Origin: Fibrella aestuarina BUZ 2
GTDB taxonomy: Bacteria; Bacteroidota; Bacteroidia; Cytophagales; Spirosomataceae
Assembly (NCBI RefSeq): GCF_000331105.1
Contig: NC_020054.1
Span: 1,043,698-1,107,697, forward strand
Length of the DNA: 64,000 nucleotides
Direction of reading: 5' to 3'
Of the stretch, positions 1-9,250 are shown piece after piece; position 1 is the first letter of the stretch, and the number at the start of each line of letters is the position of its first letter. A program made the translations under genes and the position numbers. Under the pieces are notes generated by a model that did not search any database, was not told where the DNA came from, and worked only from the letters and a program-made list of their open reading frames with translations.

Positions 1-26
1 GCTCCAGCAAATGGAGCGGCTTTTTT
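1..26 (+). terminator. intrinsic terminator of a gene left of the window
   Basis: A stem GCTCC/GGAGC (1-5 with 13-17) is followed by GGC and six T residues (21-26). The stem probably extends leftwards beyond the window edge, because the GGC after the right arm needs a GCC partner. It would end a plus-strand gene that is not in the window. Confidence 0.6.
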
Positions 27-33
27 ATTGCAA

Positions 34-66
34 AAACCTACAAGGTCTCCGAGACCTTGTAGGTTT
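34..66 (-). terminator. perfect 16-bp palindrome downstream of recA
   Basis: Positions 34-49 and 51-66 are exact reverse complements around one central base. Read on the minus strand, the stem is followed by a short T run (from AAAAA at 32-36). It starts 7 bp after the recA stop and converges with the terminator at 1-26. It is probably the recA transcription terminator. The arm looks like the REP-like palindromes seen elsewhere in Bacteroidota, but only one copy is present here. Confidence 0.65.
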
Positions 67-73
67 GACTACT

Positions 74-1165
74 TTAGTCTTCGATAGCGCCTTCGTCGTC
101 ATCTTCGGTACCGCCAATGGGATCGAGGAGGGCGTTGGCATCTTCGTTGATCTTCGCCCGGATTTTGGCTTCTAGTTCGGCCATCAACTCAGGGTTATCG
201 AGGATAAGGTCCTTCACGGCGTCGCGGCCCTGTGCAAGGCGGCTGGCCCCGTATGAGAACCACGAACCCGACTTCTTGATGATCTCCATCTCAACGGCGA
301 GGTCGAGGATTTCGCCCACCTTCGAGATACCCTGACCATACATGATGTCGAACTCGACGACTTTAAAGGGAGCCGCCAGTTTGTTCTTCACCACTTTTAC
401 CTTGGCGCGGTTACCGATGATGTTGTCGGCGCCTTCTTTGATCTGCCCAATCCGGCGGATGTCGAGGCGAACCGAGGCGTAGAATTTCAAGGCGTTACCA
501 CCGGTTGTGGTTTCGGGGTTACCGAACATCACGCCGATTTTCTCACGCAACTGGTTAATGAAAATGCAGCAGCACTGCGTTTTGTTAATCACGCCGGTCA
601 GTTTCCGTAGTGCCTGCGACATCAGACGGGCTTGCAGACCCATCTTGCTTTCACCCATCTCGCCTTCGATCTCGGCTTTGGGCACGAGGGCGGCAACGGA
701 GTCGATGACGATGATGTCGATGGCGCCTGAACTGATCAGGTGTTCGGTGATCTCGAGGGCCTGCTCGCCGTTGTCGGGCTGAGCGATCAACAGGTTATTG
801 GTATCGATGCCCAGCTTCTCGGCGTAAGTCCGGTCGAAGGCGTGTTCGGCGTCGATAAAGGCAGCCAGGCCGCCTGCTTTTTGGGCTTCAGCGATGCAGT
901 GCATCGTGAGCGTGGTTTTACCAGATGATTCGGGACCGTAGATTTCAACCACCCGACCCCGCGGAACGCCACCAATACCAAGGGCCAGATCGAGGCCCAG
1001 CGAACCGGTTGAGATCACGGGAATGTCGACGACTTTGCTTTCGCTCAGGCGCATAACCGTACCCTTGCCGAACGCTTTGTCTAACTTTTCAATGGTGGTT
1101 TGGAGGGCTTTCAGCTTATTGTCATTAGCACTTGCTGTGGCCGTGGCCAAATCAGATTTTGCCAT
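74..1165 (-). CDS. recA: RecA recombinase
   Basis: DNA strand-exchange ATPase of homologous recombination and activator of the SOS response. The 363-residue product has the Walker A motif GPESSGKTT at about residues 77-85, the MAW-type segment IDAEHAFD, the Walker B segment [14 protein letters not shown], the L2-type region [15 protein letters not shown], and an acidic tail ending [10 protein letters not shown], all as in bacterial RecA. An upstream ATG at 1219 would add 18 residues but overlaps the preceding patatin gene. The ATG at 1165 (MAKSDLATA) is the usual type of start and lies 28 bp after that gene. The frame is intact. No LexA-type operator was recognised upstream. Confidence 0.97.
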   Translation of the reverse strand: MAKSDLATATASANDNKLKALQTTIEKLDKAFGKGTVMRLSESKVVDIPVISTGSLGLDLALGIGGVPRGRVVEIYGPESSGKTTLTMHCIAEAQKAGGLAAFIDAEHAFDRTYAEKLGIDTNNLLIAQPDNGEQALEITEHLISSGAIDIIVIDSVAALVPKAEIEGEMGESKMGLQARLMSQALRKLTGVINKTQCCCIFINQLREKIGVMFGNPETTTGGNALKFYASVRLDIRRIGQIKEGADNIIGNRAKVKVVKNKLAAPFKVVEFDIMYGQGISKVGEILDLAVEMEIIKKSGSWFSYGASRLAQGRDAVKDLILDNPELMAELEAKIRAKINEDANALLDPIGGTEDDDEGAIED

Positions 1166-1193
1166 GTTTGGGAAGTTGTTTAACTGATTAAAA

Positions 1194-4100
1194 TTACGAC
1201 TTTTTGATGGGTTTTCCAAGCCCGGCTCCTAATGTTTGCGGGATAGTTTTAAGCCGTTTAGGCGGTAAAGAATCAGTGCAGAACGACGAGGTCAGCAGGG
1301 TCTTTATCTGGCACAGAACACTCGCCTTCGTTTCGTTTAAACCGGCATGGATGTCGCCCCGTACTTGCTCGCTCATCTTCTCGACGGCGGGTTTCGAGAT
1401 GTACCAACCCAGTGGGTAATGGTGGCGGCGGGTGTCGAGCGTCAGGCTGGTGTAAGAAAAACTAAGATCTTTCGAGAGGGTGTTGGCGATAAGCTGATCG
1501 AGGCCTACGCTGTTACGGTTCCAGGTGTTTAGGAACCCTTTGACGGGTTCGGCCAGGAAACGTAACGTGCTCAACGTACCCGGCGTATCCGCCGCGGCGT
1601 AGTTGGGCAGGAAGATGAGAAAGTAACGTACCTGACGGGCAACGGCGCGGCGAGTCGGGCCGATTCGGATGGTGTCGCTGATCCGTTGCAGGCTCTTGAT
1701 AAGCTGCACGGCCGTCAGGATACCCGTGTTCTCGGCATAGCCGCCGTCGATGACGTGGTAGCTGGTTTGCTGGCAGTTGGCCCCCGTAATATTGGGCAGC
1801 GGACCGGTTGCCTTGCCGCCGCTGGTCACGAACGGAAACCGGGCGCAGAGAAACGTCGCGGTTTTATAGGGCACGTCGCTGCGGATGCTGGCAAACAGGT
1901 CGGCCACGTCGTAGAAGGGATTGAGCGAATCGGCCGTGTTGCCCAGATTGAGGTTGGTCATGATTACTTTTTGCCCGGTTTCGGCAGCTGCCCCGTTAAG
2001 GAGCAGGGCCGGGAGCGCCAGCGGGTTTCCCTTTAGTTCGGCGGTAGATGGCCACAGCCGTAGGAAGGACTGCGGAAGCACCTGGTGCGTGGTTGAATCG
2101 AGGCGGACGCTGTCAGATAGCATACCGCGCTCCCACGCATCTTCGAGCCAGCGGTTGCGGTCGAGGGCGGGCACCACAACCGGCATGAGATTATGCACGC
2201 CTCCACGGAAGAGCATGGCGGCGGCCGTCGGTGAAATCAGGTCTTCGGTGATCACGCGCTGCACCGGGTTTTTCAGGCTGGCCGCATCATGGCGGGGCTG
2301 GCAAGTGAGCGAGTCACGATGGCCGGCCAGCGTAGCCACGTAGGTAGCCGCCCCCACACCTCCGCCCGATACGCCGCTGATGGCAAACAGATGGCGGTCG
2401 AAGCAGGCAATGGAGTCGTTGAGGGCGCTCAGAGCTTCGGTCGTCCAGGCCGCCGCGCGAATGCCGCCCCCGGCCGTGGCCACCACAATGACGGGAAGCG
2501 GACTGGTGGTATCGCCTTGAAGGCGGGTCTCCAGCCATTGCCTGTAGTAGGCCGCCACATCGGGTCGTTGCAGCGCCAGCGATGAGTCGAGGCTGGGTGT
2601 TTGCGCGGCAGATACGTTGCAGGGGGCCGTAAGGGCCGTGTTTGGGCCAGAGGGGATGCTGAGCCGGATGTCGCTGTTGTCGTTGTAGCGCGAGAACAGC
2701 AGCACCAACATGACCAGAATCACGATGAGCGGGAAATCGGGCAGGTTGTTGAACTGATAAATGAGCGTGCCCAGATACGCCACCGCCGCTAGCCACAAAC
2801 AGACCACCGCGTAGAGGCCAATGGTCTGCGCGGCGGGTAAGCCCGTTACCGTCGGCAGAAAGACCATCAGCGTGGCGACCAGCAGCCCTTGCCCGAACAG
2901 AATGCTGCGCGGCGCCAGATCGACCAGCAGCGCGTAATCATGCGACGGATTCAAGGGTTCGAACAGGGCGATGTGCTGCGCATCGAGCGACCGGTGATAG
3001 GGGCGGAGAATCCAGTAAAAGACCAGCCCACTGGCGATGACCGCCATCAGCAGCGTGATGTAGGCCAGGCCCGCGTTGGCCGTTTGCTCGCCCATGAGTG
3101 CATTCAGCCGTCCGTAGTTCAGGATGAGCGTCAGCGCCATGATTACAAACGGAGCATGGGCGAGCCAGAGCGGCACGTTTCGCAGCAACCGCAACTCGGG
3201 CTGAAGCGCCAGCAGTTTTGCGGCTGAATCGGCGGGCTGATCGGGCTTGAACTGCCCGAAATAATTGGGCTGGACGAACAGGAGCAGCTTACTGCTGACG
3301 TAAACCATGCCACCTAGCAGTCCAAGCGACACTAGCGAAAAGAGCAACACCCAAAAACGCGATTTGCCATCGTTGTTGATGAGCGAATAAAACAGCTCGT
3401 CGAACTGATCGAGCTGAAGCAGGCCAAACAGCAACAGCAGCAGATATACGATAAACTGCACGTTGAGAAACCCGCGCCAGATCGTCCGGAAATACCGCCG
3501 GAAGGTAAGTGGCGGCAGCGTTGGCTGCGGGTGCTCCAGCGCCCGAAGCTGCTGATTTACCGCCGCTTCGTTCTGGCGATGTTGATCAATATGGTGCAGC
3601 AACCCCAGCCGAATGGGTTCCTGATCGTAGTGGTACAGGCCAAAAAGGCGGAAGAACGCTTCACGAAACGAAAGCAAAATGCCCAGCGGATGCAGCAGAA
3701 TGTACCACAACGCCAGGGCAATCGGAGCCATTTTGACCATGCGAATCGCGCTGAGCAGTCCGCTGCCTACCCAGCCGACCGGCCAGTCGAAGAGCCAGCC
3801 AATCAGTACCAGATTCTCGAACACATCGGCGGCGGCCCCAACGAGTGTGCCTAGCATAACGGCCTGCCCCAGCGCGCGCATCAGCCGGGTCAGGCGGGGG
3901 CGGCGTGGGTTGGTGACAAACAGCGAGTGTTCGGTATAATAGCCGCACCAGGTCAGCAACGTACCCACGTAGGCCGGAATGAACAGGAACATGTCAAGCA
4001 GCATTTCCAGCAGCGCCAGCTGCCATTGCCCGTTCAGGTCGGGCGTGTGGCGCCATTGTTGGAGCAACTCGGTTGGGTTGGGTCCCTTGCTCGCATATTG

Positions 4101-4355
4101 GCCACCCAGCGCGTTCATGTTCTGCTCGCCCAACTGATTTTCGGCAAAAACCAGAAAACTGGCGATGATCAGCGCACCCACCAGCCAATACACGCGGTTA
4201 TCGGCCTGTTTGCGAGCGAAGGTAAGCGCGGGCTGAAGGATGGGGGCCAACCGTTGTCTGGTTGAGGCCAGTAGGGTATAGAGCCGATTCATGAACGTAT
4301 CTGGTCGGTGATTGATGAGCAAAGTACCATGTATCTGCTCATATGTGCCGGCCAT
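1194..4355 (-). CDS. patatin-like phospholipase with large membrane N-terminal region
   Basis: The C-terminal half (about residues 610-1000) has a patatin fold signature: an oxyanion-hole segment GGGIRAAAW near residue 628, the nucleophile motif GVSGGG near residue 661, and the Asp motif DGGYAENTG near residue 869. Together they form the Ser-Asp dyad of patatin lipid acyl hydrolases. The first 600 residues hold many hydrophobic segments (for example around residues 55, 115, 160, 205, 295, 340, 405 and 440), so the enzyme is probably tethered to the inner membrane. The start is uncertain: the ATG at 4292 ([10 protein letters not shown]) is an alternative that fits a membrane protein better. 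It lies directly upstream of recA on the same strand. The substrate is unknown. Confidence 0.85.
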   Translation of the reverse strand: MAGTYEQIHGTLLINHRPDTFMNRLYTLLASTRQRLAPILQPALTFARKQADNRVYWLVGALIIASFLVFAENQLGEQNMNALGGQYASKGPNPTELLQQWRHTPDLNGQWQLALLEMLLDMFLFIPAYVGTLLTWCGYYTEHSLFVTNPRRPRLTRLMRALGQAVMLGTLVGAAADVFENLVLIGWLFDWPVGWVGSGLLSAIRMVKMAPIALALWYILLHPLGILLSFREAFFRLFGLYHYDQEPIRLGLLHHIDQHRQNEAAVNQQLRALEHPQPTLPPLTFRRYFRTIWRGFLNVQFIVYLLLLLFGLLQLDQFDELFYSLINNDGKSRFWVLLFSLVSLGLLGGMVYVSSKLLLFVQPNYFGQFKPDQPADSAAKLLALQPELRLLRNVPLWLAHAPFVIMALTLILNYGRLNALMGEQTANAGLAYITLLMAVIASGLVFYWILRPYHRSLDAQHIALFEPLNPSHDYALLVDLAPRSILFGQGLLVATLMVFLPTVTGLPAAQTIGLYAVVCLWLAAVAYLGTLIYQFNNLPDFPLIVILVMLVLLFSRYNDNSDIRLSIPSGPNTALTAPCNVSAAQTPSLDSSLALQRPDVAAYYRQWLETRLQGDTTSPLPVIVVATAGGGIRAAAWTTEALSALNDSIACFDRHLFAISGVSGGGVGAATYVATLAGHRDSLTCQPRHDAASLKNPVQRVITEDLISPTAAAMLFRGGVHNLMPVVVPALDRNRWLEDAWERGMLSDSVRLDSTTHQVLPQSFLRLWPSTAELKGNPLALPALLLNGAAAETGQKVIMTNLNLGNTADSLNPFYDVADLFASIRSDVPYKTATFLCARFPFVTSGGKATGPLPNITGANCQQTSYHVIDGGYAENTGILTAVQLIKSLQRISDTIRIGPTRRAVARQVRYFLIFLPNYAAADTPGTLSTLRFLAEPVKGFLNTWNRNSVGLDQLIANTLSKDLSFSYTSLTLDTRRHHYPLGWYISKPAVEKMSEQVRGDIHAGLNETKASVLCQIKTLLTSSFCTDSLPPKRLKTIPQTLGAGLGKPIKKS

Positions 4356-4414
4356 TTTAGTAAGCGTCCCGGAGCGTCGGTTGAACGGGGTAACAACGTA
4401 CCTGGCCCAGGTAA

Positions 4415-4879
4415 CTAATGAACGGGCTGTTCGGTACCAAGGCGGCTGGCGAAGGGCTGCGGTCGATGCTGTTTCAGCGCATTCGACAGAAAATCAGCGA
4501 TATCCAGCGGCACCGTGCCCGCCTCATACGTGGGGGTGATCCGCACCAATTCGTGCCAGTCGCGGTCAGCTTCGTGCGGATACGCCAGCGCCAGACACGG
4601 TAACCCGCAACGGCCCGCGTCGAAATAAAGGCCGTCGTAGAACAAAACGGCGATCAACTTCTTTACCTGATGGACGGTAATGGCGTAGGTGTTCGTCAGC
4701 ACCGCCTCGCCAAGGCGTTCGCCAAGCAGATAATCATAATACCGGTACTGAATAGCAACTCGTGGCGGAATGCTGGCCGGCAAACCGGGTTGAGGAATAG
4801 GGAGGCTGCCAAACGGGGAGCGATCAACGAAGGCGGTGGCCAACGCATCGCTTAGCGGGCCTCTTTCTGGGTTGTTCAT
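4415..4879 (-). CDS. hypothetical protein, 154 aa
   Basis: I do not recognise this protein. It has no signal peptide or membrane segment, a proline-rich stretch near residues 25-40, and a mixed alpha/beta-looking core with several aromatic residues (YRYYDYLLGE, LFYDGLYFDAG). It follows the strand of the patatin-recA block, 60 bp upstream of the patatin start, and diverges from the ABC ATPase gene at 5001. Codon use resembles the neighbours. A soluble protein of unknown role. Confidence 0.6.
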   Translation of the reverse strand: MNNPERGPLSDALATAFVDRSPFGSLPIPQPGLPASIPPRVAIQYRYYDYLLGERLGEAVLTNTYAITVHQVKKLIAVLFYDGLYFDAGRCGLPCLALAYPHEADRDWHELVRITPTYEAGTVPLDIADFLSNALKQHRPQPFASRLGTEQPVH

Positions 4880-5000
4880 GGCTTGATTCGCGTACGTTGT
4901 TTACTGGTAGTTCATTAATCACGCGGGCAAGCTACACCCGGCACAACGTAGCCTATTTACGGTCCACCATTTATTTTCGTCTATAGCATCACTATTCGTC

Positions 5001-5726
5001 ATGGCTACACCCGCCATTGTTTTGTCACAGGTAACCAAGCGCTACCATCAGCAGCCGGTCGTTGATTCGGTGTCGTTAACGATTGCGGCCGGCGAAACGC
5101 TGGTCTTGCTGGGTACGTCGGGGAGCGGGAAAACTACCACGCTGAAAATGATGAACCGCCTGATCGACGCCGACGAAGGCACGATCGCCATCAACGGCAC
5201 CGACGTACGGCAGCAATCGCCCCACGAGTTGCGGCGCGGCATCGGCTACGTGATTCAGGAGGCGGGGCTGTTTCCGCACTATACCGTGGCCGACAACATC
5301 GCGCTGGTGCCGCGTTTGCTTGACTGGCCCCCCGACCGCATCGCCCAACGTACCCACGAACTGTTGACGATGCTACATTTGCCCGAAAGCCTGCTGACCC
5401 GCTTTCCCGATCAGCTCAGCGGCGGGCAGCGCCAACGCGTGGGGCTGGCTCGTGCGCTGGCGGCCGACCCGCCCATTATCCTGATGGATGAACCCTTCGG
5501 GGCGCTCGATCCGCTCACACGGGCCGATATTCGCCGGGAATTTCGGGAGCTGGACGCCCTGCAACGCAAAACAATTGTGCTGGTCACGCACGACGTACGG
5601 GAGGCTTTTGCCCTGGCCGATCGCGTTGCGCTGATGGATGCGGGCCGGATTGTGCAGCTTGGCGAACCTAACGTGCTGCGTGATAGCCCCGCTACGCCCT
5701 TCGTCAGACGATTTGTTGACGCATAG
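5001..5726 (+). CDS. ABC transporter ATP-binding protein, OpuCA/ProV-like
   Basis: Nucleotide-binding subunit of an ABC importer. In order: Walker A GTSGSGKTT (about residues 38-46), a Q-loop in VIQEAGLF, the signature LSGGQRQR (about 138-145), Walker B IILMDEPFGALD (about 158-169), and the H-loop LVTHD (about 193-197). The segments LKMMNRLI and FPHYTVADNIALVP are typical of the quaternary-amine (glycine betaine/choline, osmoprotectant) subfamily. At 241 residues it lacks the C-terminal CBS domains of OpuCA. No permease or substrate-binding gene is adjacent, so its partners must be elsewhere. The assignment to osmoprotectant uptake is inference from sequence flavour. Confidence 0.85.
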   Translation: MATPAIVLSQVTKRYHQQPVVDSVSLTIAAGETLVLLGTSGSGKTTTLKMMNRLIDADEGTIAINGTDVRQQSPHELRRGIGYVIQEAGLFPHYTVADNIALVPRLLDWPPDRIAQRTHELLTMLHLPESLLTRFPDQLSGGQRQRVGLARALAADPPIILMDEPFGALDPLTRADIRREFRELDALQRKTIVLVTHDVREAFALADRVALMDAGRIVQLGEPNVLRDSPATPFVRRFVDA

Positions 5727-5789
5727 AACCAAACGAAACGGCTATGGTTTTTCGTTGGAAGTAGGTAGATTGACTTGATCTTTTCGCAT

Positions 5790-7196
5790 ATGCGTCGCTT
5801 ATACATCGTTCCGCTGCTTGGCCTGCTGGCCGCCTGTGCGCCCTCAAAGCCCAAATTTCCTACGCCTGATGGCACCGCCGCAACTGGTTCGGCGCCGGTG
5901 GGTACGTCGTCGGCTCAAAGCCGCCCCCGCTCGGCTGACCCGGAAGGCGACCGAATGCGGCCGGCTGGCCGGGTTCAACCCCGCTCCATTCCATCAACCG
6001 ACGTGGGCGCCGCGCCCGTCACGCCCGATCAGCCCCAGAGTGAGTGGTCGGTGCTGGCAATCAAGGGCAAATTTCTGGCCATCGATACCACGGCCCTGCG
6101 CGTGTACCTGAACGTGATTACGAGCCAGCCCAATGGGCAACCCATGCCCGTGGCTACGTTTCAGGAGCGGTTTATGGTCAATTTTGTGATCTACCCCGAT
6201 TACAACAATCGCGAGCGACTGGCCTACGGCAACGTGGCCCTTACGCCCGAAACGCTTACCCGCGACAACGATCATCTGGTGGTGTCGTTCACGATTCCAC
6301 GGCCTAAAAACGCAGGAAATGCGATTATGCTGACCGAAATTTCGGAGAAGAATACGGGCAAAAAAGCGCTGAACGACCTGCCGCTCCGTTTCAAGACAAC
6401 CCGCCTGTCCGACCAATATGCGCTTTTCGATGCGGCGGGTCGGCTACCACAATTGCGTAACTTTGCGCGAGCGCAGGACACCGTGGTGATCCGCGACGTA
6501 TCGGGCACCAAACGTACGTTGTTTGCCTACCGCTACAAACACGAGTTTGACCCGGCCCTGCCACCAATGAGTTCATCGCAACGGCCCGCGCCCCGCACCC
6601 TGGCTATCGACACTACACTGACCATCACGACCAACGAACCCGTCCGGCTTCCCGGCGAAGGGTTGTATTACTTTGTGGCCGATACGGCCGATCAGAGCGG
6701 TATCGGTCTGCTGGTGGGCGATGGTCGTTACCCCAAAATGACCCGCCCCGAACGCCTCGTGAAGCCCTTGCTTTACATGAGTACGGGTACGGAGATTGCC
6801 GAACTGAATGCGTCGAAAGAAGCCAAAAAAGCGCTCGACCGGTATTGGCTAACGCTGACCTCGGGTAATGAAGAGGTGGCGAAGCGGGCGATTCGGGCGT
6901 ATTATGGCCGGGTCGAAGAGGCCAACGCCCTGTTTACAACCTATAAAGAAGGTTGGAAAACCGACAAGGGCATGATCTACATCATCCTCGGGGCGCCCGA
7001 CCGCGTGCAGCGCAGCCGCGACCGTGAGGTGTGGGTGTACAACAAGCGCAGCAACCTGTCGGAAGTGAATTTTACATTTAATCGTAAACAAAATCAATTT
7101 GTCGAGGACCATTACGAGCTGGTGCGCTATGTCGAATACCAGCCCATTTGGTACCCCGTCGTCGAAGCATGGAGAACCGGCGCAATCCGCGAGTAA
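5790..7196 (+). CDS. GWxTD domain lipoprotein
   Basis: Begins with a lipoprotein signal peptide (RRLYIVPLLGLLAAC, lipobox LLAAC), then a Pro/Ser/Arg-rich linker to about residue 75. A central beta-rich region follows, and then the GWxTD domain near the C-terminus: YYGRVEEANALFTTYKEGWK at about residues 371-390, then TDKGMIYIILGAPDRV. GWxTD proteins are common in Bacteroidota and their biochemical role is unknown. The ATG at 5790 is preferred over an in-frame TTG at 5775. The gene overlaps the rlmB start by 28 bp, which suggests coupled translation. Confidence 0.85.
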   Translation: MRRLYIVPLLGLLAACAPSKPKFPTPDGTAATGSAPVGTSSAQSRPRSADPEGDRMRPAGRVQPRSIPSTDVGAAPVTPDQPQSEWSVLAIKGKFLAIDTTALRVYLNVITSQPNGQPMPVATFQERFMVNFVIYPDYNNRERLAYGNVALTPETLTRDNDHLVVSFTIPRPKNAGNAIMLTEISEKNTGKKALNDLPLRFKTTRLSDQYALFDAAGRLPQLRNFARAQDTVVIRDVSGTKRTLFAYRYKHEFDPALPPMSSSQRPAPRTLAIDTTLTITTNEPVRLPGEGLYYFVADTADQSGIGLLVGDGRYPKMTRPERLVKPLLYMSTGTEIAELNASKEAKKALDRYWLTLTSGNEEVAKRAIRAYYGRVEEANALFTTYKEGWKTDKGMIYIILGAPDRVQRSRDREVWVYNKRSNLSEVNFTFNRKQNQFVEDHYELVRYVEYQPIWYPVVEAWRTGAIRE

Positions 7197-8242
7197 ATCG
7201 CCCCAATACCGAGTGGAACCCCAATGAACACGATCGCGGTGATGAAAATCGGCCGCGTGATTTTACTCGTGATGAGCGGGGCGATGCGCCAGAGCAACGG
7301 GATGAAGAACCGCGTCGCCAATCGCCCGTAGGCCGGTCTGGCGGCGGGCGAGAGACTCGGGATTACCCCCGGCGCGACGATCGCGACCGGAACGACGTAC
7401 CCAGCCGCCCCCGAAATGACCGCGACGATCGGCGCGATAACCGGCCGTCGGGTGGGTATGATAAACCCCGGCCTGCCTACCGCCCCAAAGAAACCCGCCC
7501 GGAGCCCGGCCCCGACGAGATGGTCTACGGCATTCAGTCGGTGATCGAAACGTTGCGTTCGGGTCAGCAGATCGATAAGCTCTACATGGAGAAAAGCCTG
7601 AGCAACGCCGACATTCAGAATCTGGCGTTCCAGAATCGGGTGACGATCCAGCGGGTGCCGGTGGAGAAGCTCGATCGCCTGACGCGGAAAAACCACCAGG
7701 GTGTGGTCTGTCTGGTGGCGGCGGTGCAATACGTGAAGCTCTCGAATGTGATGGCCGACGTGCACGAGCGCGGCGAGGTGCCGTTCCTGCTGCTGCTCGA
7801 CCGGATCACCGACGTGCGCAATTTCGGCGCCATTGCCCGCACAGCCGAGTGTGCCGGGGTGCAGTGTATCGTGATTCCGGGCAAAGGCTCAGCGGCCATC
7901 AACTCCGACGCCATGAAAACGTCGTCGGGCGCCCTAAACCACATTTCGGTCTGCCGGGAGTTTAGCCTGGTCGATACGGTATCGTACTTGCAGAAGTCAG
8001 GTGTGCAGGTGCTGGCTTGTACCGAGAAATCGCACCGCGATCTTTACACCTTATCGAATGATTTTAAAGGCCCGCTTGCGATCGTGATGGGCTCCGAAGA
8101 AGACGGTATCTCGCCCGACATCCTGCGCGTCGTCGACGGTCACGTCAAAATTCCGCTGCTCGGCGAAGTCGGCTCCCTCAACGTATCCGTCGCCACGGGC
8201 GTCGTGCTCTACGAGGTAGTCCGGCAGCGATCGGAGGGGTGA
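7169..8242 (+). CDS. rlmB: 23S rRNA 2'-O-methyltransferase, RlmB/TrmH family
   Basis: SPOUT-class RNA ribose methyltransferase. From about residue 115 the sequence reads as RlmB: a substrate-binding domain (MVYGIQSVIETL onwards), then the SPOUT knot motifs NFGAIARTAE, MGSEEDGIS and LGEVGSLNVSVATGVVLYE. It most likely methylates G2251-equivalent in 23S rRNA. The first 110 residues are unusual: a low-complexity Arg/Asp/Asn/Pro-rich tail that looks disordered and may bind RNA. The ATG at 7169 overlaps the upstream gene by 28 bp; an in-frame TTG at 7148 also exists. It ends just before a long inverted repeat. Confidence 0.93.
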   Translation: MENRRNPRVNRPNTEWNPNEHDRGDENRPRDFTRDERGDAPEQRDEEPRRQSPVGRSGGGRETRDYPRRDDRDRNDVPSRPRNDRDDRRDNRPSGGYDKPRPAYRPKETRPEPGPDEMVYGIQSVIETLRSGQQIDKLYMEKSLSNADIQNLAFQNRVTIQRVPVEKLDRLTRKNHQGVVCLVAAVQYVKLSNVMADVHERGEVPFLLLLDRITDVRNFGAIARTAECAGVQCIVIPGKGSAAINSDAMKTSSGALNHISVCREFSLVDTVSYLQKSGVQVLACTEKSHRDLYTLSNDFKGPLAIVMGSEEDGISPDILRVVDGHVKIPLLGEVGSLNVSVATGVVLYEVVRQRSEG

Positions 8243-8247
8243 TTGAT

Positions 8248-8338
8248 TGATAATGAATGATGTATAATGAATAATGGGGGCTGACGCGTCTTACTTTCGT
8301 GTCAGCCCCCATTATTCATTATACATCATTCATTATCA
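8248..8338. terminator. 38-bp perfect inverted repeat between convergent genes
   Basis: Positions 8248-8285 and 8301-8338 are exact reverse complements, with a 15-nt loop. The outer part of each arm is AT-rich with near-tandem ATAATGA/ATGAATA units. The inner part is GGGGGCTGAC. It fills the gap between rlmB (+) and the cytochrome c gene (-), so it can act as a two-way terminator despite lacking a T run. It is clearly related in sequence to the repeat at 60620-60679. Confidence 0.75.
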
Positions 8339-8340
8339 GC

Positions 8341-8721
8341 CTAGGCTTTCTTGCCCTTGGTCGCGCCTTTTTTGGCACCAGCTTTAGCGGGTTTGCCGTC
8401 GAGCGTGTTGATCCAGGTGGCGAGTTTCAGCGCGTCTTCCTTCGGCACCTGCTTCATGGGGGCCATTGCGATGTAGCCCGGCCAGTTGCTTGGTTTTGGA
8501 TTGTAGATCAGCTCAACGATCTGATCATTGGTGTAGTTGCGTTTAGCCACGTCTTTGTAGGCCGGGCCAACGAGTTTGGTATCGACACGGTGGCAGGCGA
8601 TACACGTGTATTTTGTCATCAGGGCCTTCATGTCATCAGGAATGTTATCCTGCGCCTGAGCCGTAAACGATGCCGTAGCCAGACCGGCGGTGGCAAGAAG
8701 GAAGCTGAGTGCTTTTTTCAT
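8341..8721 (-). CDS. secreted class I cytochrome c
   Basis: A 126-residue protein with a Sec signal peptide (cleavage probably after AQAQ, residue 24). It has one haem-binding CIACH motif (residues 40-44) and a distal Met in YIAMAPM (Met86 or Met89), the fold of small c-551/c-class electron carriers. The tail is Lys/Ala/Gly-rich (AKAGAKKGATKGKKA). It probably carries electrons in the periplasm; its partner is unknown. A good Bacteroidota promoter lies about 56 bp upstream. Confidence 0.92.
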   Translation of the reverse strand: MKKALSFLLATAGLATASFTAQAQDNIPDDMKALMTKYTCIACHRVDTKLVGPAYKDVAKRNYTNDQIVELIYNPKPSNWPGYIAMAPMKQVPKEDALKLATWINTLDGKPAKAGAKKGATKGKKA

Positions 8722-8776
8722 TGTAACGAAGAAATGGGCAATTGGTTAGACAAAACACGGGTTCACAGCGACCCCG

Positions 8777-8808
8777 CAAAAGTAAGTAACTGACCCCTAC
8801 CGAGCCAA
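8777..8808 (-). promoter_or_regulatory. Bacteroidota sigma promoter for the cytochrome c gene
   Basis: On the minus strand TTG (8806-8808) is followed after 21 nt by TACTTTTG (8777-8784), matching the Bacteroidota pattern TTG-N(19-21)-TAnnTTTG. The expected start point is about 8770, leaving a leader of roughly 50 nt before the ATG at 8721. Confidence 0.7.
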
Positions 8809-8952
8809 TCCGGTATTGGCTTAATGCTATTGTAAAACAGTAATAAGACGCCGATTTACCCGAAAGGTTTAACGAGGCCTCCGAATCTTATCAGGTTGAT
8901 GGCTCAGGCGCCCGCTTGCGAACTCCCAACGGAGGTCCGTCGTTCATCGGCT

Positions 8953-9165
8953 ATGACGACCTACGATTTCAGGACCTACCACGTTCGGTCTATCAACGCC
9001 GCTTCTGCCGAAGAGCGCGCAGCCATCAATCAGGAGTTGAAGGATCTGTATGCTAGCCTGCCCGCCGCCGAGCAGGACAACTTTAACCGGCAACTACAAA
9101 CCTTCCTGACCCGCGAAGTCGGTCGCCTCAAAAGCGACTACGAAGCGATCAAGGGAAGTGAATGA
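8953..9165 (+). CDS. hypothetical protein, 70 aa
   Basis: A small, probably helical soluble protein. It has charged heptad-like stretches (AEERAAINQELKDLYASL and NRQLQTFLTREVGRLKSDY) and no signal peptide. The ATG at 8953 (MTTYDFRTYHV) is preferred over an upstream start at 8896 whose extra residues look random. It converges on the pyruvate kinase gene, with a long inverted repeat between them. Function unknown. Confidence 0.6.
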   Translation: MTTYDFRTYHVRSINAASAEERAAINQELKDLYASLPAAEQDNFNRQLQTFLTREVGRLKSDYEAIKGSE

Positions 9166-9167
9166 AT

Positions 9168-9248
9168 AATGAATACTGTAGGATGTATAATGAATTGCTG
9201 CGTCAGCAGTCTGCCGCCTGGGCCATTATACATCCTACAGTATTCATT
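9168..9248. terminator. 25-bp perfect inverted repeat at convergent ends
   Basis: Arms 9168-9192 and 9224-9248 pair perfectly around a 31-nt loop. The arms contain the AATGAATA/TATAATG theme. The loop contains GCTGCGTCAGCAG and CTGCCGCC, which recur in the repeat at 27696-27822. It lies between the 70-aa gene (+) and pyk (-) and is a likely two-way terminator. Confidence 0.7.
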
Positions 9249-9250
9249 CT

